From positions 1 through 64,000 of the forward strand of contig NZ_RAZT01000022.1 in assembly GCF_003626635.1 (NCBI RefSeq): DNA of 64,000 nt, given 5' to 3'. Source of the stretch: Micromonospora musae (GTDB lineage: Bacteria > Actinomycetota > Actinomycetes > Mycobacteriales > Micromonosporaceae). Under the pieces are notes generated by a model. The model made no database searches, had not been told where the DNA came from, and was given only the letters and a program-made list of their open reading frames with translations. Made by a program: the position numbers and the translations under genes. Of the stretch, positions 7,696 to 13,835 are shown one piece after another. Numbering within the stretch: position 1 is the first letter of the stretch; each line of letters opens with the position of its first letter.

Positions 7696-8523
7696 GTGAT
7701 CACCAGAAGGCGTCTACTCGTTGGTGCCGGTGCGGCGGTCGTCGCTGCCGGACCATTGGCCCGTCCCGCCGCAGCGGCCTTGCCGCAGGTCGACATGGAG
7801 GCGCTCATCAAGGCGGCGCAGATCGATCCGCGTCGGCCGGACACCGCGCTCACCGACGGCGCCAAGGAGAGCGTGCTGCTGGTGGAGCGGGCGCTGCAGG
7901 CCAAGGGCCTGTTGTCCTCGACCTATGTCGACGGGCACTTCGGCACCAGCACGGTCGCCGCGTACGCCGCGTACCAGCGGTCGCTCGGCTACACCGGGCT
8001 CGACGCGACCGGGCTGCCCGGGGTGACGTCGCTGCGGCTGCTCGGCGAGCAGCGCTACGGCGTGGTCAAGGTGCTCTCGCCCGGCAGTGTGGTGAGCCTG
8101 CGTGGTGTGCAGGTCAACACCCGCACCAGAGCGATGCTGTTCGAGGCCGAACGTCTGCTCGGCTGGCAGCTCAGCATCACGCAGGGCTCGTACAACTCGG
8201 GTGTGGACGCTTCGGCGGGTACCCACGACGGCGGTGGTGCGCTCGACCTGTCGGTCAGCGGGCTCTCCTCGGCCACCCGCACGGAGGTGCTGCGCCGGCT
8301 GCGTACGGTGGGCTTCGCCGCCTGGCTGCGCACGCCCGCCCAGGGGGACTGGGGGTATCACATCCACGCCATCGCGCTCGCCGACACCGACCAGTCCACC
8401 GGTGCGCGCAACCAGGCCGGCGACTACTACCTCGGCCGCAACGGACTGGCGAATCGGGGCGCCGACGACGGCCCGGTGGTCAGCCCCAAGCGCACCTGGG
8501 AGGAGTATCAGCGCACCCTCTGA
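7696..8523 (+). CDS. Tat-exported peptidoglycan-binding / M15-like peptidase
   Basis: 275 residues. The N-terminus RRRLLVGAGAAVVAAGPLA is a twin-arginine-type signal. Residues of about 45-120 form a peptidoglycan-binding-1-like domain (VERALQAKGLLSSTYVDGHF, TVAAYAAYQRSLG). The C-terminal half carries zinc-site motifs of M15-type D-Ala carboxypeptidases: GTHDGGGALDLS and WGYHIHAI. It probably trims cell-wall peptides outside the membrane. GTG 7696 is chosen for its GGAG at 7687-7690 and because the signal starts here. It stands alone; a hairpin lies about 105 bases downstream. Confidence 0.8.
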   Translation: MITRRRLLVGAGAAVVAAGPLARPAAAALPQVDMEALIKAAQIDPRRPDTALTDGAKESVLLVERALQAKGLLSSTYVDGHFGTSTVAAYAAYQRSLGYTGLDATGLPGVTSLRLLGEQRYGVVKVLSPGSVVSLRGVQVNTRTRAMLFEAERLLGWQLSITQGSYNSGVDASAGTHDGGGALDLSVSGLSSATRTEVLRRLRTVGFAAWLRTPAQGDWGYHIHAIALADTDQSTGARNQAGDYYLGRNGLANRGADDGPVVSPKRTWEEYQRTL

Positions 8524-8628
8524 TCGGTGGGAAGTCAGCTGAACCGGCGTGCCGACTCACCCGCCTGCCGTCCGCCCGGACACCGGACCCCGTCGTGACC
8601 AGGGGACGGCAAGCCGGTGTGAACCGGC

Positions 8629-8675
8629 GCGGCGGCCAACGGTCGTCGGCTGTACACCTGCTGTTGGCCGGCCGC
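8629..8675. terminator. Hairpin, probable terminator
   Basis: GCGGCGGCCAAC (8629-8640) pairs with GTTGGCCGGCCGC (8663-8675) with one bulge and a 22-base loop; GTTTAG follows. It could end the M15-like gene transcript or form part of the leader of the next small ORF. Confidence 0.5.
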
Positions 8676-8681
8676 GTTTAG

Positions 8682-8714
8682 CTTTCGGTGGACCGCTACA
8701 AATCCACCCGAAAG
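8682..8714 (+). promoter_or_regulatory. Hairpin that covers the only ribosome-site-like sequence of the next small ORF
   Basis: CTTTCGGTGGA (8682-8692) pairs with TCCACCCGAAAG (8703-8714), 11 pairs with one bulge and a 10-base loop. The 3' arm ends in GAAAG, the only purine-rich site before ATG 8724, so the stem would hide it. Regulation is inferred. Confidence 0.4.
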
Positions 8715-8723
8715 TGAATCAAC

Positions 8724-8822
8724 ATGAGCGCAATCCTCATCAAGATCGCAGTGGAGGTGCTGGCCAGCGTGCTGGTGGGCCTCATCGTGACGCTCGGCCG
8801 CCGGATGGTGCGCGCCGCCTGA
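8724..8822 (+). CDS. 32-residue single-pass membrane peptide
   Basis: MSAILIKIAVEVLASVLVGL begins a 32-residue product with one hydrophobic helix (residues 3-23) and a basic tail GRRMVRAA. Third positions are mostly G or C (ATC, AAG, GTG, CTG, GTG, GGC), as in real genes here. It is preceded by two hairpins 6 bases apart. Such size and charge layout is seen in type I toxins and in membrane regulators; I do not recognise a family. No antisense RNA gene can be seen by eye. Existence as a gene is plausible, function unknown. Confidence 0.45.
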   Translation: MSAILIKIAVEVLASVLVGLIVTLGRRMVRAA

Positions 8823-8887
8823 CCGTCGGGCTCACCGGCGAGAACCCGACGAGGAACCCTCGCGGACCCGCTCCGGGTGTGCCTTCG

Positions 8888-9172
8888 TCATCTGCGACGG
8901 AGGACGGCGTGCACCAGCCTGCTACTGGCGAACTCGGAGACGGTCACGAGTTCCCAGCCGAACGACTCGGGCACCTCGGCAGCCGCCAGGGCTTGGGTGA
9001 CCTGGTCGCCGCCGATTCCGCGGTGGGACACGACGGAGAGCAGCCGGTGGGGGTATCCGCGGAGGTCGACGCGGTTGGCGAGGACTGCCTCGGCGGTCAC
9101 CGTGCGGGAGCCGGCGCGGCCTGTCTGCGATGGGACCGCCACCAACGGTGCCTGGCAGCGCGCGACCGACAC
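8888..9172 (-). CDS. Small hypothetical protein with GWELV motif (DUF4177-like end)
   Basis: 94 residues. The C-terminal half (QALAAAEVPESFGWELVTVS then RLVHAVLRRR) resembles short proteins of the DUF4177 type, which share GWELV followed by a strand ending in basic residues. Codon third positions are nearly all G/C, supporting coding. The start is uncertain: ATG 9172 has only a weak ribosome site. It ends 66 bases from the small membrane-peptide ORF (convergent) and lies downstream of the serine hydrolase on the same strand, 80 bases after its stop. Confidence 0.45.
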   Translation of the reverse strand: MSVARCQAPLVAVPSQTGRAGSRTVTAEAVLANRVDLRGYPHRLLSVVSHRGIGGDQVTQALAAAEVPESFGWELVTVSEFASSRLVHAVLRRR

Positions 9173-9252
9173 ATCGCACGCCCGGTCGGCGGTGCCACGA
9201 ACATCCTCGGCACCGCCGAACGGGCGTGCGTCGCGCTCTCCCCGGAGGGCCG

Positions 9253-10455
9253 TCAGTCGCAGATCAGGTCGTCCAACAGCTCCATCTCCCGCTGCATCAC
9301 CGCCGAGGCCCGCTCCGGGTCGGCCAGCACGGTCGCCCGGTAGAAGACCGCCGAGCGGCGCCCGTCCGGCGAGACCGCGTTGAGGGTGCTGACCCCGGGC
9401 ATGTCACCGAAGTGGGCCCAGTAGCCGCCGCAGCGGTTGGGGATCCACATGATGCCCAGCCCGTAGGCGATGCCGGAGCGGACGCCCTGGACCGTCTCGG
9501 CCAGCACGGTCTGGTGCAGCTCGGCCAGCTGTGCCGGCCGCAACAGCTGGCCGCGCCCCAGCGCCTGCCAGAAGCGGGCCAGGTCGGTGGTGGTGCTGAC
9601 CAGGCCGCCGGCCGAGGCCGCCGCGGTCGGATTGAAGACGGTCGTGTCGACCAGTGGCTCGCCCGGCGCGAACTGCTGGTACGCCTCGGCGTGCGGCCGG
9701 GGCAGGGTCGGCCGGTCGCCGGGGTAGAACGTGTCGGTCAGGCGCAGCGGCTTCAGGATCCGGGCGCGTACCTCGGTGTGCCACCGGTCTCCGGTGACTT
9801 TCTCGATCAGCATCCCGGCCACGAGGTAGTTGGTGTTCGAGTAGCTCCAGTGCGTGCCGGCGGGGAAGAGCGGCTCGTGCTGCATCGCCATCGCCACCAG
9901 CTGCGCCTCGGTGTAGTGGTCGAAGCGGTGCGCCAGGAAATCCTCGGCCGACCGCAGCGCGTCGAGGTCGCCGGTGGGGTCGTAGAGGCCGCTGGTGTGC
10001 TGCAGGAGCTGGCGCACGGTGACGTGCCGGCCGTCGTTGCCGTTGCCGTTGACGACACCGGGCAACCATCGTTCGATCGGGTCGTCCAGCCTGAGCCGGC
10101 CCTCACCGACGAGTTGCAGCAGCACGACCGACACGAACGTCTTCGTCTCGCTGCCGATTCGGAAGTACCCGTCGTTCGGCATCGGCGCGCCGGTCTCCAC
10201 GTCGGCTACCCCGCTGCGGGCCACGGTCACCCGGTGTCCGTCGCGGACCAGGCCCTGCGTTCCGGATACGCCGAGGTCGTGCAGATCGTCGAGGCCGTGT
10301 TGCAGCACCGTGGCCGTGGACCGCTGATCCGGGGCCTGCGGCGCGGCGGCCCCGGCCGCACCGCCGACCGCGGCGGCCAGCACCGCGCCGGCCGTCACAG
10401 CGGCGACGACCCTCCGCCACCTGACTGCCCTCCGGGCTGCGGAACGTGCGCTCAC
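9253..10455 (-). CDS. Serine hydrolase, class C beta-lactamase / D-Ala carboxypeptidase family
   Basis: 400 residues with an N-terminal signal (basic start, then VVAAVTAGAVLAAAVGG). The SxxK motif is SETK at residues 102-105, the YxN motif is in WSYSNTNYLV, and HFGD near the C-terminus occupies the KTG/HxG position. These are the three active-site motifs of penicillin-binding-protein-like esterases and carboxypeptidases exported to the cell wall. GTG 10455 is chosen because AGAGGAG sits 7 bases upstream. It may act on peptidoglycan peptides or esters; a true beta-lactamase role is less likely, as the family is broad. Confidence 0.85.
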   Translation of the reverse strand: MSARSAARRAVRWRRVVAAVTAGAVLAAAVGGAAGAAAPQAPDQRSTATVLQHGLDDLHDLGVSGTQGLVRDGHRVTVARSGVADVETGAPMPNDGYFRIGSETKTFVSVVLLQLVGEGRLRLDDPIERWLPGVVNGNGNDGRHVTVRQLLQHTSGLYDPTGDLDALRSAEDFLAHRFDHYTEAQLVAMAMQHEPLFPAGTHWSYSNTNYLVAGMLIEKVTGDRWHTEVRARILKPLRLTDTFYPGDRPTLPRPHAEAYQQFAPGEPLVDTTVFNPTAAASAGGLVSTTTDLARFWQALGRGQLLRPAQLAELHQTVLAETVQGVRSGIAYGLGIMWIPNRCGGYWAHFGDMPGVSTLNAVSPDGRRSAVFYRATVLADPERASAVMQREMELLDDLICD

Positions 10456-10705
10456 TTGGAGCTCCTCTCGGGAAGGTTGACTGTGTTTCGACCGTACGAA
10501 GAGCGTCGATGGCCTCACCAGCCGGTGAACCCGAAGCCTGACCTGGGGTTAGCCCCACCACCGGGTCGGTCCAGCCCTGTCACGGTGCGCCTGACAACGA
10601 ACGACAGCAGACCGTTGGTCGAAGGGAGACACAGCCGTAGAGATCCGTTAGCCTCGATGGCTAGCCGGGCGGATCATCGTCTGGAGCTGAGCACGGGGAG
10701 GGTAG

Positions 10706-12526
10706 ATGAACCTTCGCAGGAAGGTGTCGGTCGTCTCGGCGGCCGGTGCGCTGGCCGTCATCACGACCGTCGGTGCGGGTGGGTCACCCGCGGCGGCGCA
10801 GGCTGCGCCGATCGCCGTCGGAGCTGATGCGCCGATCACGCACGAGGAGAACCCACGGGTGCCGGAGGGGGCGGCGTGGACGGAGGCGTACTTCCCGTCC
10901 TCCGATGGCAGTGGGGTCGAGTTGCACGCCGACGTGCTGCGCCCGGCGCACCTGCCGGCGCACGTGAAGACGCCGGTGATCCTGTCGGTGGGCCCGTACT
11001 TCGCGCACGCCGGGCAGACCGACCCCGAGGGGTGGGACCGGGTTGGGCCGTCGGCGCGTTTCCAGGACTTCATCGACGGCGCCGACCTGATGGCGCGCGG
11101 GTACACCTTCGTCATGGTCGACCTGCGTGGCTTCGGTGGGAGCACCGGTTGCCTGGACTTCCTCGGCCCGGGGGAGCAGGCCGACGTCAAGGCGGCCGTC
11201 GAGTGGGCGGCGAGCCGGCCCTGGTCGACCGGCAAGGTGGGCATGTACGGCAAGTCGTACGACGCCAACACCGGCCTGGCGGCCAATGTCCTCAAGCTCA
11301 AGCCGCTGCGCGCGATCGTCGCCCAGGAGCCGACGTGGAACAGGTACAACTACCTGTTCAGCAATGGGGTGCCGCGTTCTAACGCGACCAGCAGCCCGCG
11401 CGGGTACGGCTCGATCGCGACGATGGCGCCGCTGGCCGATGACAGCGATCGGTACAAGGCGAACGCCGCGTACGAGGCGAGCCACCCCGAGTGCCTGAGC
11501 AACAACATGACCGACACGCAGGATCCCGATCCGACGTCGCCGTTCTGGCGGGCCCGCGACTTCGCCGCTCGCGCGGTCGGGACCCACACACCGCTCTTCG
11601 TCACGTCGGGCTTCATCGAGGACAACACCAAGCCCGAGGACATGGAGCAGTACCTCGACAACCACAAGGGTCCGGAGCGCGGCTGGCTCGGCCAGTGGGA
11701 GCACGTCCGCGGTAACGACACCGACGCCGAGGGTCGGCTCAAGATGGGTCGGGCGGGCTGGTTCGACGAGGTGATGAGGTTCTACGACCAGTACCTGCGC
11801 GGCATCAAGCCCTCGGTGGTCGACCCGGCGTTCGCGGTCGAGGACAGCCTCGCCAACTGGCGGGCGCAGGCGACCTGGCCGAAGGCGAGCAGTTCCTACC
11901 AGGTGCGGCTGTCGTCCGGGAAGTACGTCGACGACGACGGCGCCACGCAGAGCGCGGGCCGGCTGATGGCGACGCCGCAGGCCAAGGGCTGGGACCTCGA
12001 GGCCGCGCCGACGGCGGGTCCGCAGGCCCAGACGGGGCCGAACCTCGCCGGCACGGTCGGCAACAGTTACTGGAGCTGGTCCACGCCCGTCACGCAGCAG
12101 GTGCGGATCACGGCCACGCCGGAGGTCACGTTGAGGACCACCGGTCAGGGCAACGTGCTGGTACGGCTCTGGGACGTCGCCCCGGACGGCACGGCGACGA
12201 TGTTCGACGAGAACGCCGCGCTGCTGGGCGGCGGCCGGACGACCTCGGTCGAGCTGAAGGCGACGGACTGGACCTTCGAGCGGGGGCACCGGCTGGGCGT
12301 GCAGATTGGGACCGTGAGCGCATCCGGCTGGCGGGACGTTCCTTCCGGGCAGACCATCAAGGTCTCCGACGCGCGGCTCGCTCTCGACGTGCAGGACCCG
12401 CGGTTCGACGTGCCGACCCAGGGTGATCGCTCGCCGTACCTGGACCGGTACCTGGCGGCGAATACCACGACGCTCAGCGACGTCGGCCCCGGCACCTTCC
12501 CGCTGAGGCTGCCCCACCGGCGCTGA
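10706..12526 (+). CDS. Secreted CocE/NonD-type hydrolase (X-Pro dipeptidyl-peptidase S15 family)
   Basis: 606 residues. A signal peptide (MNLRRKVSVVSAAGALAVIT) ends near residue 30. The catalytic core has GYTFVMVDLRGFGGSTGC then GMYGKSYDANTG, with nucleophile Ser184 in G-x-S-Y-D. The C-terminal part is the jelly-roll domain (WDVAPDGTATMF, GHRLGVQIG) of CocE-type esterases and X-Pro peptidases. It has an extracellular hydrolase role with unknown substrate. ATG 10706 follows GGGGAGGGTAG. It is transcribed away from the serine hydrolase; a large hairpin ends it. Confidence 0.85.
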   Translation: MNLRRKVSVVSAAGALAVITTVGAGGSPAAAQAAPIAVGADAPITHEENPRVPEGAAWTEAYFPSSDGSGVELHADVLRPAHLPAHVKTPVILSVGPYFAHAGQTDPEGWDRVGPSARFQDFIDGADLMARGYTFVMVDLRGFGGSTGCLDFLGPGEQADVKAAVEWAASRPWSTGKVGMYGKSYDANTGLAANVLKLKPLRAIVAQEPTWNRYNYLFSNGVPRSNATSSPRGYGSIATMAPLADDSDRYKANAAYEASHPECLSNNMTDTQDPDPTSPFWRARDFAARAVGTHTPLFVTSGFIEDNTKPEDMEQYLDNHKGPERGWLGQWEHVRGNDTDAEGRLKMGRAGWFDEVMRFYDQYLRGIKPSVVDPAFAVEDSLANWRAQATWPKASSSYQVRLSSGKYVDDDGATQSAGRLMATPQAKGWDLEAAPTAGPQAQTGPNLAGTVGNSYWSWSTPVTQQVRITATPEVTLRTTGQGNVLVRLWDVAPDGTATMFDENAALLGGGRTTSVELKATDWTFERGHRLGVQIGTVSASGWRDVPSGQTIKVSDARLALDVQDPRFDVPTQGDRSPYLDRYLAANTTTLSDVGPGTFPLRLPHRR

Positions 12527-12581
12527 CGAAACGGCTGTCTGCTGCCCGCCGGAACGAGTCGGCGCGGTCGGACGTGACGAC

Positions 12582-12643
12582 GAAGGCCTCCTGGTTGTCC
12601 GGTGGAGCCGTCCAGCGACGGCTCCGGCGACCAGGAGGCCTTC
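12582..12643. terminator. Bidirectional terminator hairpin
   Basis: GAAGGCCTCCTGGT (12582-12595) pairs perfectly over 14 bases with ACCAGGAGGCCTTC (12630-12643). A second 8-bp stem, GGAGCCGT/ACGGCTCC, sits inside. It lies between the convergent CocE and DUF1048 genes. Confidence 0.85.
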
Positions 12644-12677
12644 GGGTCTCACGCCGACGCCGCTCGGGGCGGCGGTC

Positions 12678-13004
12678 TTACTTCTCGTCGGTGCCGGGGT
12701 TGCCGTTGAGGGACTTCTGGTAGACGTCCGCGTAGGTGGGCGATTCCTTGATCAGGTCGTCGCAGAAGGCGGCGACGTCGCTGCCGATGAGTTGCAGCAC
12801 TCCCTTGCCGGCCGCGGCGCCCTCCTCGAAGAAGTCGACGATCCCGGGGAGCAGGTCTTCGCCGGCGAGGTCGGTCGGTCCGACCTTGAACAGGTAGCGC
12901 TGCATCTCCTTGTAGACGATCTGGTAGTCCGGCGGGAGCGCCTTGACCCGAGCCACGTGCGCCCGCCACTGCTTCTTGCCCTCGATCATGTCCTGGATGC
13001 CCAT
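12678..13004 (-). CDS. DUF1048 family protein (second of two)
   Basis: 108 residues, cytoplasmic. KQWRAHVARVKALPPDYQIV and FFEEGAAAGKGVLQLIGSDV match DUF1048, a small helical family commonly encoded beside PadR regulators in Gram-positive bacteria. Start ATG 13004, one base after the stop of the preceding DUF1048 gene, so the three genes form one operon. The paralogue upstream shares the same LPxDYQ and VAAFCDDL/IPGFCAAL blocks, a tandem duplication. Role unknown. Confidence 0.85.
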   Translation of the reverse strand: MGIQDMIEGKKQWRAHVARVKALPPDYQIVYKEMQRYLFKVGPTDLAGEDLLPGIVDFFEEGAAAGKGVLQLIGSDVAAFCDDLIKESPTYADVYQKSLNGNPGTDEK

Positions 13005-13005
13005 G

Positions 13006-13362
13006 TCAACCTCCCAGCCGACGCAGTTTCCTTGCGACGTTCCGGTTCAACTGCTCGCGCCACCGGTCGCGATAGGTTCGGGCCCCCTCGCCGCCGGCCA
13101 ACGCCGCACAGAAGCCGGGGATGTCGTCGCCGAGCACCTCGTGGACGCTCTGCCCGTCTGCCGCTGCTTCCTCGAGCAGCCCGAGGGCGGCGTCGAGGAT
13201 CGGCATCAGGTTGCGACCGGTGAAGTTCCCGTAGGCGAAGAGGTTGCCGACGATCTGGTTCCACGCGGCCTGGTAGTCGGCCGGCAGTGCCGCTGCCCGG
13301 GCTTCGAACGCCTTCCAGTCCCTGGTGAGATCGCTGCCCGTGATGGTCTCCCAGAAGTTCAT
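13006..13362 (-). CDS. DUF1048 family protein (first of two)
   Basis: 118 residues; WKAFEARAAALPADYQAAWN and GQSVHEVLGDDIPGFCAAL define DUF1048. ATG 13362 overlaps the PadR stop as ATGA, so translation is coupled to the regulator. In other bacteria PadR-DUF1048 pairs are regulated as a unit, and the DUF1048 protein is thought to be the effector or a partner; that is family knowledge at low resolution. The C-terminus is basic (RNVARKLRRLGG). Confidence 0.85.
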   Translation of the reverse strand: MNFWETITGSDLTRDWKAFEARAAALPADYQAAWNQIVGNLFAYGNFTGRNLMPILDAALGLLEEAAADGQSVHEVLGDDIPGFCAALAGGEGARTYRDRWREQLNRNVARKLRRLGG

Positions 13363-13685
13363 CTGGGGCCCTCCTTCAGACTGTCGATGCGTGATGAGAC
13401 GTACTGCCATTTGGCCCAGAACGCCGCGAGTTCCTCACGCCCGGCGTCGTTGAGTACGTAGAACTTGCGCGGCGGCCCCACCTCGGACGGCCGTTTGGTC
13501 ACCTGGACGAGTCCGTTGCGCTCCAGCCGCAGCAGGATGGTGTAGACCGTTCCCTCGACGACGTCGGTGAAGCCGAGCTCGTTCAGTCGGCGCGTGATGG
13601 CGTACCCGTAGGTCTCCTCGCCGCCGATGATTTCGAGCACGCAGCCTTCGAGCGTGCCCTTCAGCATCTCCGTCAGGCCGTCCAT
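13359..13685 (-). CDS. PadR family transcriptional regulator
   Basis: 108 residues. The winged helix of PadR is clear: LKGTLEGCVLEIIGGEETYG, YAITRRLNELGF, GTVYTILLRLERNGLV, then PPRKFYVLNDAGREEL. This is the short PadR-s2 type with one C-terminal helix. ATG 13685 has AGAGGAG upstream. It heads an operon with two DUF1048 genes joined by a 4-base overlap and a 1-base gap. The upstream region holds repeated operator-like palindromes covering a good -10 box on this strand (TATAGT), so autorepression is likely. Confidence 0.9.
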   Translation of the reverse strand: MDGLTEMLKGTLEGCVLEIIGGEETYGYAITRRLNELGFTDVVEGTVYTILLRLERNGLVQVTKRPSEVGPPRKFYVLNDAGREELAAFWAKWQYVSSRIDSLKEGPR

Positions 13686-13708
13686 CGCGGCTCCTCTGCG
13701 ATCTCCCT

Positions 13709-13765
13709 GGTACCTCGTGGTACCGAGTACCACTATACGGTAACACCGAGTACCGCTATGCGGTA
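13709..13765. promoter_or_regulatory. PadR operator array and promoter
   Basis: Two 21-base direct repeats (13722-13742 and 13745-13765) differ at two positions and are 23 bp apart. Each contains a palindrome: TACCGC-TAT-GCGGTA is perfect at 13751-13765, and the copy at 13728-13742 keeps its outer arms. Two GGTACC sites (13709 and 13719) lie alongside. The minus-strand -10 box TATAGT lies inside the first repeat. Confidence 0.65.
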
Positions 13766-13835
13766 GTACCAAGTAGCGGCCGAACGGATCCCCGGCCTGG
13801 CCCTTCGCCAGGCACGGCGGCTCAGCCGTCGCCGC

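Noticed and set aside
10544..10557. TGGGG-TTAG-CCCCA as an operator upstream of the CocE gene
   Set aside because: Short GC-rich stems of this size are frequent by chance at this base composition.
10784..12652. A 622-codon minus-strand open frame
   Set aside because: Opposite the CocE gene, with low-complexity Arg/Pro composition; codon periodicity favours the plus strand.
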